A stretch of DNA of 11,572 nt from Thioalkalivibrio sp. (GCA_007120575.1 SKNJ01000262.1:1-11572); one strand, 5' to 3'; numbered from the stretch's first letter, positions 1-7,864 are shown. Numbers and translations are program-made. The notes: generated by a model not told the origin, from the sequence alone.

Positions 1-873
1 CACAGCCCCGCATCGGTGGTGGTGACCGACACCGACAGCCGCATCGTGTTCGTGAACGACAAGTTCACCGAGGTGACCGGTTACCGCGAGGACGAGGTGC
101 TGGGGCAGAACCCGCGGCTTATGCAGTCCGGCGAGACACCACCGGACACCTACGAGGAGATGTACGCGGCGCTGACCGAAGGCCGCGAGTGGCACGGCGA
201 ATTCGTCAACCGCAAGAAGAACGGAGACCTGTTCTTCGAGGATGTCTCGGTGAGCCCGGTGTGTGATGCCTCCGGCCACATCAGCCATTTCGTGGCCGTC
301 AAGGAGGACATCACCGAACGCAAGCACCGCGAAGGCGAGATCTGGCGCCAGGCCCATTACGATGCCCTGACCGGCCTGGCGAACCGGACCCTGTTCCGTG
401 AACTCCTGGGCAGGAACATCGATCGGGCGCGGCAGGCGGGCCAGTTCCTCGCCGTGCTCTACGTCGACCTCGACGGCTTCAAACCAATCAACGACACGCT
501 GGGCCACGATGCCGGCGATATCCTGCTGCGCGAGGTGGGACAACGCCTGCGCGAGACCATCCGTGACAGCGACTCGGCAGCCCGGCTGGGTGGCGACGAG
601 TTCGCCCTGCTGATTGCCGGTCTGACCCGGCTGGAAGGCGTGGATCGAGTCGCGGAGAAGGTCCTCGAGAGCGTGGGTCGACCGTATACACTCGACGATC
701 GCGAAGTCCGCATCTCTGCCTCTGTCGGGGTCGCCGTGTACCCCCGCGACGGCGACGACGGAGCGGCGCTGCTGCAACAAGCCGACGCGGCGATGTACCG
801 TGCCAAGCGCTCCGGCAAGAATCGCCACCGCCACGCCCATGCGCCGGACGCTCACGATGACGATCCGGCCTGA
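1..873 (+). CDS. PAS-GGDEF diguanylate cyclase (5' end outside window)
   Basis: The reading frame is open from base 1, so the N-terminus is missing. The product should make cyclic di-GMP from two GTP under control of an attached sensor. The first ~100 visible residues form a PAS domain with the NPRLMQSG, GEFVNRKKNGD and HFVAVKEDIT signatures typical of PAS domains joined to GGDEF. The cyclase domain starts at HYDALTGLANR (about base 355). It has the metal-binding VDLDGFKPIND segment, an intact GGDEF active site at 589-603 and an RDSD inhibitory I-site at 562-573, exactly five residues upstream of GGDEF. It is therefore probably active and feedback-inhibited by its product. No EAL domain follows; the protein ends in a short His/Asp-rich tail (RHRHAHAPDAHDDDPA). 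The PAS ligand cannot be told from sequence, and more sensor domains may lie upstream. Confidence 0.95.
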   Translation, partial: HSPASVVVTDTDSRIVFVNDKFTEVTGYREDEVLGQNPRLMQSGETPPDTYEEMYAALTEGREWHGEFVNRKKNGDLFFEDVSVSPVCDASGHISHFVAVKEDITERKHREGEIWRQAHYDALTGLANRTLFRELLGRNIDRARQAGQFLAVLYVDLDGFKPINDTLGHDAGDILLREVGQRLRETIRDSDSAARLGGDEFALLIAGLTRLEGVDRVAEKVLESVGRPYTLDDREVRISASVGVAVYPRDGDDGAALLQQADAAMYRAKRSGKNRHRHAHAPDAHDDDPA

Positions 874-920
874 CCGGATACCGGGCCGCGCACGCGGGGC
901 CCGCGGTGATGCAGGGAACC

Positions 921-940
921 GGACGGGGGTCATGCGATGA
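921..940 (+). promoter_or_regulatory. Ribosome binding site and overlapping ATG-CGA-TGA start context
   Basis: A G-rich Shine-Dalgarno stretch (GGACGGGGG, 921-929) precedes two ATGs. The first (932) gives a two-codon ORF, ATG CGA TGA, whose stop overlaps the second ATG (937). Only 937 opens the long frame, and its 7-base spacing from the ribosome binding site is the better one. The same arrangement occurs at the next two genes. Confidence 0.6.
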
Positions 941-3387
941 GCGACGGGTTCCGGCTGGCGATCTGCGGGGACATGGTTCCGGGGGAGTACGAGCCGCGAT
1001 GGGCGCCCGGCGACGCCCCGAATGCAGAGCGTACGCTGGTCAACGAGATGCGGCCGCTGCTGACGGGTTGCGACGAGGTCATCGTGAACCTCGAAACGGT
1101 GCTCGGCGAGGCACCCGGCACCCCGATCGCGGGCAAGGTCGATGCACGCTGTGCCGAGCCGGCACCCACCACTCGCCTGCTAAAAGAGCTCGGCGTGACC
1201 GCCGTAACACTGGCCAACAACCACTCGATGGATTTCGGGGCGCGGGGGTTGCGCGAGACCATCGCGCACCTGCACGCCGCCGGGATTGCGACCATGGGCG
1301 CGGGTGAAGGCCTCGCGGCGGCACGTGCCCCCCGGTCGATTGCGTGGCAACACGCACGGGGCACCACCCGCATCCATGTATTCAGCGGGATGCGATCAAC
1401 GCGCCGGTATGTCGGCTACGGGTTCTTCGCCGGCACCCGCCGTCCGGGAGTGGCCAGCACCAATTTCGATGCGCTGGCGGCTCGGATTCGCTGCCTGCGG
1501 CAGGACGATCCGCACAGCCTGATCATCGTGATCCCGCACTGGCAGGGGATCGAGTATCGGGAGACCGGCGCCGTCCACCAGCGATGGTGCCGCGGCATGA
1601 TCGATGCCGGTACCGACTGTGTAATCGCGCATGGCAGCCACACACTCGATCGGGTCGAACGCTACAGGCAGGGGTTGATCTGCTATTCCATCGGGAATTT
1701 CGTGTTTGGCCCTCCGGGCCGCTTCGACGGCACCGGAGCCATGCCGGTGAGCGCAGTCGTACAGCTGTCTCTCGAGGTCCAGGCCAACGGGAAACCCCGG
1801 GTGCGGGAAACCCTGATCCCGATCGCCGGCGACAACCGGGACACGCATTTCCGGATCACGCCACTGCGTTCGGTGGACTTTGCCCGCTACGGGCGCGCGC
1901 TGGAATCCCTGCTCGGCGAGCATCAGGGGGTGTCGGTCCGCTCCCGGCCGTCCGCAACCCCGGTGCCGGAGTTTCTGGCGCGGATCGACACCCGGGTCCC
2001 GTGGGAATATCACGGGGATCCGGCGGCCCCGATGGGGGGACTGGAACTCCGTCCCGGTCCATGCGACCCGCGTTGTTTCCATATGCTGGTCGATGAAGCC
2101 TGGCCCCGGAATATCTGCAAGTTCTCCCGGCTGGGGCGGCGAAGCCTGCCGGATCTGCTGAAGCGCCTCGACGAACACCCGCGTGCGGGGCTGGTCATCG
2201 CGCGACGACACTATGACCCGACCCTGCTGGGTGGTCGCAACGTCCTGGTGGTGGAGGACGGCTTTCAGTTCTTTCTCGATACGGCGCGGTCGCTCGGCAG
2301 GGTCGCGCCCGCGCCGGTAGTGGCCGTGACCGGATCGGCGGGCAAGACCACCACGCTTGGCATGCTGCAGGACCTGCTGGAGCAGGTCGCCCCCGACTCG
2401 CGGTTGTTGATCACCGAGGGCAACCAGAACCTGTTTCGCGACAGCCTGAGCAAGCTGACCCGGCTGTTGAACTATGACCTGGCCCTGCTCGAGGTCGCCG
2501 CCGCCAATGCCTATGCCCGTCACGACTTCCGCATGGCACCGGATATCGCGGTCCTGACCGGGATCAGCACCGCGCATCTCGAATATCTGGGCAATCTCGA
2601 GAATGTCGCACGGGTCAAGAGCCGACTGTTCGAAGGCATGCCGCGAGACGGAACCGCGATCATCAACGCGGACAGCCCCTTCCTGGACCTGATGCGGGAC
2701 AAGGCCCGGAAACAGGGTTGCGAGGTCCTGCTGTATGGCGAGGACCCGGGTGCGGACATTCACCTGGAACATTACGACTTTGCCACCGGCGAGGTGCGTG
2801 CGCGATTTGCGGGCGAACGATTCGTCTACTCGGTCGGGCAGGCCGGCCGCCATATCGCGGTGAATTCGCTGGCCTGTCTGGCAGTGATGGCACGGCTGGG
2901 GCTGGACTGGAAGGCCGCGAGCGCGGCCCTGGCAAGGTTCCGCCCGATCGCAGGTCGCGGGCAGGTCCTCGCGCTGAACCTTCGGGGCCAGTCAGTGACC
3001 GTGCTGGACGAGTCCTACAATGCGAATCCGCTATCCATGCGGGCCGCGCTCGGCCTGCTGCGGGAACACGGCCCGCAGCGTTCCGGGCGACGCATCGCGG
3101 TCCTGGGCGACATGCTGGAACTGGGCAAGCAGGCAGCCGCCCTGCATGCCGGTCTGATTGACGATGTGCTGGGGTCCACGGCGGAGCAGATCGTGCTGGT
3201 CGGCGAAACGATGCAGGCCCTGTGGCCGCTGATACCGAGCGAGCGCCAGGGCGCCCTGCTGCCCGACACAACGGGGCTGCCGGAACTGCTGGAGCGCATC
3301 GCGCAGGAAGGGGATGTCATCCTGTTCAAGGCCTCCAACAAGGTCGGGCTGTCGGATGCGATTGCGCGCCTGGCGGCGCGGGCGTGA
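937..3387 (+). CDS. CapA-like metallophosphatase fused to MurF-like amide ligase
   Basis: This is an 816-residue two-domain protein. Residues 5-320 match the CapA/PgsA family (calcineurin-like fold): G11-D12, N51-L-E53, N94-N-H96, P200-H-W202, H232-G-S-H235 and the GNF at 253-255 are all present. Residues ~455-816 form a Mur ligase central and C-terminal domain: P-loop GSAGKTTT at 466-473, EGNQN at 494-498, the lysine that is carbamylated in Mur ligases (K561 in ARVKSRLFEG), GR-Q near 657, DESYNANP at 691-698 and VLGDMLELG. The YNANP and LGDMLELG signatures are MurF-type rather than CapB-type. MurF normally adds D-Ala-D-Ala to the UDP-MurNAc-tripeptide, but the MurF N-terminal uridine-binding domain (DSR and DGH-F motifs) is not recognisable, so the substrate may differ. 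There is no signal peptide or membrane helix, unlike typical membrane-anchored CapA, so the protein should be cytoplasmic. The start is set by the site at 921-929. The domain calls are firm; the biological role is unknown. Confidence 0.9.
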   Translation: MSDGFRLAICGDMVPGEYEPRWAPGDAPNAERTLVNEMRPLLTGCDEVIVNLETVLGEAPGTPIAGKVDARCAEPAPTTRLLKELGVTAVTLANNHSMDFGARGLRETIAHLHAAGIATMGAGEGLAAARAPRSIAWQHARGTTRIHVFSGMRSTRRYVGYGFFAGTRRPGVASTNFDALAARIRCLRQDDPHSLIIVIPHWQGIEYRETGAVHQRWCRGMIDAGTDCVIAHGSHTLDRVERYRQGLICYSIGNFVFGPPGRFDGTGAMPVSAVVQLSLEVQANGKPRVRETLIPIAGDNRDTHFRITPLRSVDFARYGRALESLLGEHQGVSVRSRPSATPVPEFLARIDTRVPWEYHGDPAAPMGGLELRPGPCDPRCFHMLVDEAWPRNICKFSRLGRRSLPDLLKRLDEHPRAGLVIARRHYDPTLLGGRNVLVVEDGFQFFLDTARSLGRVAPAPVVAVTGSAGKTTTLGMLQDLLEQVAPDSRLLITEGNQNLFRDSLSKLTRLLNYDLALLEVAAANAYARHDFRMAPDIAVLTGISTAHLEYLGNLENVARVKSRLFEGMPRDGTAIINADSPFLDLMRDKARKQGCEVLLYGEDPGADIHLEHYDFATGEVRARFAGERFVYSVGQAGRHIAVNSLACLAVMARLGLDWKAASAALARFRPIAGRGQVLALNLRGQSVTVLDESYNANPLSMRAALGLLREHGPQRSGRRIAVLGDMLELGKQAAALHAGLIDDVLGSTAEQIVLVGETMQALWPLIPSERQGALLPDTTGLPELLERIAQEGDVILFKASNKVGLSDAIARLAARA

Positions 3388-3408
3388 GCCGGCGCGGCGG
3401 TGCCGGGT

Positions 3409-3428
3409 GGCCGGGTGTCGCCCGGGCC
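3409..3428 (+). other. Short GC stem-loop downstream of the CapA-Mur gene
   Basis: CCGGG and CCCGG form a five-base stem around a TGTCG loop, extended by two more G-C pairs past a bulged G. It starts 22 bases after the CapA-Mur stop codon. No T-run follows, so it is at best a weak terminator or an RNA-stabilising hairpin. The rest of the 118-base gap to the next gene shows nothing else. Confidence 0.25.
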
Positions 3429-3505
3429 GCGCGGTACGGCGGTTGCCGGGGGGGGCGTACGAGGCCACTTCGAACTGCGCAATGTCGCCCTGAAAGGGGG
3501 ATGCG

Positions 3506-4186
3506 ATGAACGACCTCGATCTGTCGGACTGGCTCGAACGCCCCGCCTGTTTCGGGCACTTGCGGTATGCGCAGGCCGATCCGGCGGATCTGGTGCAGTA
3601 CAGCGAGCGGGTGCGCCTGCATATCCGTGCAGCCGAGGCCTTTCTGGTGATGAGTCATGCAATGAGCCGGGCCGGCTGTCCAGTCGTTATTCACACCGGC
3701 TTCCGCTCCCTTGCGCAGCAACAGCGTCTGTTTGACCGCTTTGCCGAGGGCCGGGGGCTGGGTTTCGACCAGGCCATCCACCGAGTCGCCCCACCGGGTT
3801 TCAGCGAACACCACACCGGCTACGCCATCGACATCGCATTGCCCGACTCGTTGCGCCGGGCACAGCCCGACCTGAAGCTGTCGCGTTCGCCGGCCTATGC
3901 ATGGCTGCGCGCCCACGGTCATCGCTACGGGTTTCGCAACAGCTTTTTCCGGAACAATCCGTTCGGCATCCGGTTCGAACCGTGGCACTGGGCCTATTGC
4001 GGCGACGCGGCGAGCCGAGAGGTCTTCCGGCGGCGTGATCGCTGGCTGGCCTGGGCCGACCGGATGCCGCGGGATCTGGTTATGCTGTTGCGTTCACCGA
4101 ACCCGCTGGAACAGGACGGGTATACGCTGGACCAGGAGGCACAGCAGATACTGGAGTCCATCCTGGAGCATCCGGAGGCCCCGTAA
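3506..4186 (+). CDS. VanY-like (peptidase family M15B) D-alanyl-D-alanine carboxypeptidase, no signal peptide
   Basis: This 226-residue zinc peptidase should cut the terminal D-Ala from peptides ending in D-Ala-D-Ala, or a related bond. It has the family landmarks in order: TGFRSLAQQQRLF near residue 65, S100-E-H102-H-T-G105-Y-A107-I-D109 (the SxHxxGxAxD motif giving the His and Asp zinc ligands), WLRAHGHRYGF, and E158-P-W-H161 with the catalytic Glu and third zinc ligand. The catalytic set is complete. The N-terminus (MNDLDLSDWLERPAC) has no signal peptide, lipobox or transmembrane helix, although VanY/DacB-type enzymes usually act outside the membrane, so either it works in the cytoplasm or it is exported by another route. 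It lies 118 bases after the CapA-Mur fusion and before dapB. The ribosome binding site AAAGGGGG (3493-3500) and an ATG-CGA-TGA context fix the start at 3506. L,D- or endopeptidase specificity cannot be excluded. Confidence 0.88.
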   Translation: MNDLDLSDWLERPACFGHLRYAQADPADLVQYSERVRLHIRAAEAFLVMSHAMSRAGCPVVIHTGFRSLAQQQRLFDRFAEGRGLGFDQAIHRVAPPGFSEHHTGYAIDIALPDSLRRAQPDLKLSRSPAYAWLRAHGHRYGFRNSFFRNNPFGIRFEPWHWAYCGDAASREVFRRRDRWLAWADRMPRDLVMLLRSPNPLEQDGYTLDQEAQQILESILEHPEAP

Positions 4187-4223
4187 GCGGTCGGCGGTGA
4201 TCCCGGGGCCGTACCCGCACCGA

Positions 4224-4253
4224 TGTTATATCCGGGCACAGGTCTGGTGTAAT
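4224..4253 (+). promoter_or_regulatory. Weak candidate promoter upstream of dapB
   Basis: TGTAAT at 4248-4253 is a fair -10 element. GTTATA at 4225-4230, 17 bases upstream, is a poor -35 (3 of 6 matches). It lies in the only AT-richer part of the 148-base gap before dapB. A CCTCC-A-GGAGG palindrome follows at about 4277-4287, but its one-base loop argues against a stable RNA hairpin. Confidence 0.25.
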
Positions 4254-4322
4254 GCAGCGCGGATTCGTAGGGTGGCGGCTCCTCCAGGAGGCGCGGAACG
4301 TTGTTTCCTGAACTTTGGCTGA

Positions 4323-5129
<807 letters not shown>

Positions 5130-5135
5130 CCGATC

Positions 5136-5160
5136 TGCCCGGTCCCGGAATTTCCGGGCA
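5136..5160 (+). terminator. Hairpin after dapB (possible terminator)
   Basis: TGCCCGG and CCGGGCA form a perfect seven-base stem with an 11-base loop, starting six bases after the dapB stop. No clear T-run follows (TCGTTCGG), so termination efficiency is uncertain. Its place between convergent genes supports the call. Confidence 0.45.
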
Positions 5161-5187
5161 TCGTTCGGCCGTCCGCGGCATCGTGAT

Positions 5188-5216
5188 GGCACACCCGAAA
5201 GACCGCCGGGCGTGCC
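5188..5216 (-). terminator. Hairpin after cbbY (possible terminator)
   Basis: GGCAC-a-CCCG pairs with CGGG-c-GTGCC, giving nine base pairs and one mismatch around a nine-base loop. It lies three bases past the cbbY stop codon on the - strand. There is no U-tract, so it may act as a weak terminator or as a 3'-end stabiliser. Together with the hairpin at 5136-5160 it separates dapB from cbbY. Confidence 0.45.
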
Positions 5217-5219
5217 CTC

Positions 5220-5996
5220 TCAACCGCTCGTCCGCGCGGCGAACCAGCCCCGCAGCGTCGGTACATCCACCACCACCGACCCGGAACGCGGGGGACCCGC
5301 CAGCACCCGGGCCGGTCGCTCCGGCTCGCCAAATCCGTCAAGCACCGCCAGTGCCCCGGAAAAATCCTGATCGCGGGTGTAGTCGTTGGTGGTGACCACC
5401 ACCGCGAGACCTGCACCCCGGGCCGCACGCACCCCGTTATCGGAATCCTCCAGTGCCAGGCCGGCCTCCGGCGGCAGTCCCAGTGCCTCCAGCGCATGGG
5501 TAAAGATATCGGGCGCCGGCTTCTTCTCCGGCACCACATCCCCGGCCGAGATGACCTCGAAGCGCCAGGGTCCGTCCTCGCCGAGTGTTGCGCGCAGCAA
5601 TGCGGTCACGTTCTCGGGGGTGGTGGTGGTCGCGATCGCCAGCCGAATCCCGGCCTGCTCCGCCTGGTCGAGCAGTCGCCGCACGCCGGGGCGCAACGGG
5701 ATCGAGCCCCCCTCCAGCAGCCTCACATAGTGACGGGTCTTCGCCGCGTGCAATGCACGAATGCGCTCTTCGATCCCCGGATCCGCCAGCATCTCCGGAT
5801 GGTCCTCGGACAGATACTGCCGAATGCGCTCCTTGCCACCGGTCACGCGCAACAGCTCGCCATAGCGTTCGACACTCCAGTGCCAGTCCAGCCGCGCCTC
5901 GGCGAACGCCTGATTGAAGGCCACCCGGTGGCCGTCCCGTTCGGTATCCGCCAGGGTACCGTCCACATCGAAGATCAGTGCACGAAGTTCCTGCAT
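5220..5996 (-). CDS. cbbY: CbbY-type HAD phosphatase
   Basis: This 258-residue haloacid dehalogenase-family phosphatase closely resembles the CbbY group, which dephosphorylates xylulose-1,5-bisphosphate, a misfire product that inhibits Rubisco. Motif I is F9-D10-V-D12-G-T-L with the nucleophile D10. The cap carries the CbbY hallmark TGGKERI (residues 52-58). Motif II is ATTTTP (122-127), the motif III lysine lies in EKKPAPDIF (157-165), and motif IV is ALEDSDNG (181-188). The frame is open upstream to 6065, but the extra 23 residues (GGSGIVNGFSSSYGG) look non-coding. The ATG at 5996 starts right before the conserved domain and has GGAGG and GGGGG upstream on the - strand. It sits alone, divergent from dksA; no other cbb genes are visible. 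A general phosphoglycolate or beta-phosphoglucomutase-type role is the alternative. If the CbbY call is right, the organism fixes CO2. Confidence 0.88.
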   Translation of the reverse strand: MQELRALIFDVDGTLADTERDGHRVAFNQAFAEARLDWHWSVERYGELLRVTGGKERIRQYLSEDHPEMLADPGIEERIRALHAAKTRHYVRLLEGGSIPLRPGVRRLLDQAEQAGIRLAIATTTTPENVTALLRATLGEDGPWRFEVISAGDVVPEKKPAPDIFTHALEALGLPPEAGLALEDSDNGVRAARGAGLAVVVTTNDYTRDQDFSGALAVLDGFGEPERPARVLAGPPRSGSVVVDVPTLRGWFAARTSG

Positions 5997-6092
5997 ACCT
6001 CCGTTCCCCCGAAAACCGCCGTAACTCGATGAAAAACCATTCACAATGCCCGAGCCCCCGAACACCGCCCCGGTCCGGTGATGGCACGGGAC

Positions 6093-6128
6093 TTGCCCGG
6101 GCGCACCTTCTCTGGTACTAAGTGCGCC
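6093..6128 (+). promoter_or_regulatory. Candidate sigma-70 promoter of dksA with GC-rich discriminator
   Basis: TTGCCC (6093-6098) and TACTAA (6116-6121) are separated by exactly 17 bases, and TGG just before the -10 resembles an extended -10. The following GTGCGCC is a GC-rich discriminator, a feature known from promoters repressed by ppGpp/DksA. It would leave a leader of about 27 bases before the dksA ATG. Confidence 0.4.
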
Positions 6129-6155
6129 TCATTTTTCCAGCCGGAGAAAGTCCGC

Positions 6156-6608
6156 ATGGCTGCAGACAGCAAGACCGACAAACCCTCCACCCAGCACATG
6201 GTCGCCGGGGGCATCGAGCCCTACGTGCCCAAGCCGGACGAAGAGTACATGAATCCGGAGCAGCTGGAACATTTCCGCGGCCTGCTGCAGGCATGGCGTC
6301 AGGAACTGGCAGAGGAAGTCGATCGCACCGTGGGGCACATGCGCCAGGACGCCGCCAATTTCGCCGATCCGGCCGACCGCGCCACCCAGGAAGAAGAATT
6401 CGGCCTGGAGCTGCGCGCCCGCGATCGCGAGCGCAAGCTGTCCAAGAAGATCAACGAGGCCCTGCGCAAGATCGACACCCACGACTACGGCTACTGCGAG
6501 ACCTGCGGCGTGGAGATCGGCATTCGCCGCCTGGAGGCACGTCCGACGGCCACCATGTGCATCGATTGCAAGCAGCTCGACGAGATCAAGGAAAAGCAGC
6601 GGGCCTGA
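6156..6608 (+). CDS. dksA: RNA polymerase-binding transcription factor DksA
   Basis: DksA enters the RNA polymerase secondary channel and acts with ppGpp in the stringent response, repressing rRNA promoters and activating amino-acid biosynthesis promoters. The product has 150 residues. The coiled-coil tip has D71-P-A-D74-R-A76 (the DxxDxA motif), and the zinc finger has C114-E-T-C117 and C135-I-D-C138; all of these fall at the same residue numbers as in E. coli DksA. The C-terminal helix LDEIKEKQRA is typical. The frame is open back to an ATG at 6078, but those 26 residues would span the candidate promoter and are not family-like. The ATG at 6156 has GGAG nine bases upstream. gluQ follows closely, the same gene order as in E. 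coli. Confidence 0.97.
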   Translation: MAADSKTDKPSTQHMVAGGIEPYVPKPDEEYMNPEQLEHFRGLLQAWRQELAEEVDRTVGHMRQDAANFADPADRATQEEEFGLELRARDRERKLSKKINEALRKIDTHDYGYCETCGVEIGIRRLEARPTATMCIDCKQLDEIKEKQRA

Positions 6609-6621
6609 TTCCGGCCGGGCC

Positions 6622-7575
6622 GTGACCTCCACGCCCGAACGGATGACCCAGGCCAACGGCTATGTCGGCCGGTTTGCCCCCACCCCGTCCGGCGCCCTGC
6701 ATGCGGGCTCCCTGCTGGCCGCGACCATCTCGTGGCTGGATGCCCGCGCGCACGGCGGCCAGTGGCACCTGCGGATCGACGATATCGATACCCCGCGCGT
6801 CCGCCCCGGCGCGGCGGACGTCATCCTCGCCACTCTGGAGGACTTCGGCCTGACCTGGGACGGCCCCGTCACCTGGCAAAGCCGCCGCGGGTCCGCCTAC
6901 CAGGCGGCACTGGACACCCTGCTTGCCAACGACCACGCATTCCCCTGCGGCTGCACTCGGCGGGATGTGGCGGCCGACGGCCACACCGGCTGGGAAGGCC
7001 CGGTCTACCCCGGCACTTGCCGCCACGGCCTGCCCCCCGGGCGCCCACCCCGCGCGGTCCGCGCCCGCGCCGCGCAACGCCACTGGACCGTGGGGGACCG
7101 CTTTCTCGGACCGGTCGCATTCGATCTCGAGGCGCTGGGCGGCGACTTCGTGATTCGCCGTGCCGACGGCATCATGGCCTACCAGCTGGTCACGGTAGTC
7201 GATGATCTCGCGCTCGGGGTAACCGATGTCGTGCGCGGCATCGACCTGCTCGGCTCCACCCCGCGTCAGCTCCAGCTCCACGCGGCTCTCGGGGCCGATG
7301 CCCCACGCTACGCCCATCACCCGGTGCTGACCGTGCCGGGCGGTGCCAAACTGGCCAAGGGCAGCGGTGCCGAGGGCCTGCACGGCGATGCGGCGCGCGC
7401 CGAACTGGCCACCACCCTGCGCCGGATCAACCTGCCACCCAGCGACCCCGACCATCCGGATGCCCCGCCCGCACAGCTCGCCGAGGCACTGGACCGGCTG
7501 ACCGCGGACCCGCTGCCGACCCGGCTGCCACTGACCACCACGCTCGCCACCCGCACGCGCACCGGATCCGTGTAA
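6622..7575 (+). CDS. gluQ: Glutamyl-Q tRNA(Asp) synthetase
   Basis: GluQ (YadB) is a truncated paralogue of glutamyl-tRNA synthetase. It activates glutamate without tRNA and attaches it to the queuosine at position 34 of tRNA(Asp). The 317-residue length fits and the anticodon-binding domain is absent, as expected. Visible motifs are GRFAPTPSGALHAGSL (residues 16-31, HIGH-type), RIDDIDTPR for glutamate and ATP contacts, a zinc site C109-G-C111, Y129 and C133, DFVIRRADGIMAYQLVTVVDD, VRGIDLLGSTPRQ, and KLAKG (243-247) in place of KMSKS. It starts 13 bases after dksA and is almost certainly co-transcribed with it. The start is uncertain: GTG at 6622 and ATG at 6643 are both plausible, neither has a strong ribosome binding site, and the ATG matches the family's usual N-terminal length better. 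Pro/His-rich stretches near residues 137-147 look lineage-specific. Confidence 0.95.
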   Translation: MTSTPERMTQANGYVGRFAPTPSGALHAGSLLAATISWLDARAHGGQWHLRIDDIDTPRVRPGAADVILATLEDFGLTWDGPVTWQSRRGSAYQAALDTLLANDHAFPCGCTRRDVAADGHTGWEGPVYPGTCRHGLPPGRPPRAVRARAAQRHWTVGDRFLGPVAFDLEALGGDFVIRRADGIMAYQLVTVVDDLALGVTDVVRGIDLLGSTPRQLQLHAALGADAPRYAHHPVLTVPGGAKLAKGSGAEGLHGDAARAELATTLRRINLPPSDPDHPDAPPAQLAEALDRLTADPLPTRLPLTTTLATRTRTGSV

Positions 7576-7592
7576 GCCGCGCATTCGGATGT

Positions 7593-7617
7593 CCCCTTGC
7601 CGGCACGCCGGCCGGGG
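7593..7617 (+). other. Stem-loop just after gluQ (weak terminator candidate)
   Basis: CCCC-tt-GCCGG, a CACG loop, then CCGGC-c-GGGG form a nine-pair GC stem with an asymmetric internal loop, 17 bases after the gluQ stop. No T-run follows. It overlaps the start of the repeat region. Confidence 0.3.
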
Positions 7618-7638
7618 CGGCCGTCGGGGGTTTCGTCG

Positions 7639-7726
7639 GGAGGCTGCCACGGCCCCTGCGGGGCCTCGCAATGACGGGGGCAGCAAGCACCGTCATCGCG
7701 AGGAGCGCAGCGACGTGGCGATCTCC
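7639..7726. repeat. Inverted-repeat (REP/MITE-like) element, copy 1
   Basis: The left arm 7639-7677 (GGAGGCTGCCACGG ... CGCAATGACGG) is an imperfect reverse complement of the right arm 7690-7726 (CCGTCATCGCGAGG ... GGCGATCTCC), with a 12-base loop, GGGCAGCAAGCA. The left arm has its own perfect hairpin, GGCCCC-TGC-GGGGCC (7651-7665). No coding potential. Confidence 0.85.
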
Positions 7727-7773
7727 GGGGTCGGCCCCGGCGCCGGCCAGGGCGGACGTCGGGGGTTGCGTCC

Positions 7774-7864
7774 GGAGGTTGCCACGGCCCCTTGCGGGGC
7801 CTCGCAATGACGGGGGGGTAGCAAGCACCGTCATCGCGAGGAGCGCAGCGACGTGGCGATCTCC
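7774..7864. repeat. Inverted-repeat (REP/MITE-like) element, copy 2
   Basis: This has the same architecture as copy 1: left arm 7774-7813, loop 7814-7827, right arm 7828-7864. The right arm is identical to that of copy 1. The left arm differs by a few bases, including one extra T in the GGCCCC-TTGC-GGGGCC hairpin loop, which shows that the copies have diverged slightly since duplication. Confidence 0.85.

Noticed and set aside
882..903. GC hairpin (CGGGCC ... GGCCCG) after the GGDEF gene
   Set aside because: Six pairs with a 10-base loop and no T-run. In such GC-rich DNA this is expected by chance, so it is not called a terminator.
1396..2853. Long antisense open frame (485 codons) across the CapA-Mur gene
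   Set aside because: Rich in Arg, Gln and Pro with no recognisable domain. It is the expected mirror of a GC-rich coding gene whose + strand product has complete family motifs.
6015..6060. Promoter or CbbR-type (LysR) site for cbbY on the - strand
   Set aside because: TTGTGA with a 17-base spacer leads only to TACGGC, a poor -10. A T-N11-A pattern is too common to support a CbbR operator here.
5997..6065. 23-residue N-terminal extension of CbbY
   Set aside because: Gly/Ser-rich and unlike the family. The ATG at 5996 directly precedes the motif I strand and has G-rich sequence upstream.
6078..6155. N-terminal extension of DksA from an upstream ATG
   Set aside because: It would read through the candidate promoter and the ribosome binding site. 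Starting at 6156 aligns all key residues with E. coli DksA numbering.
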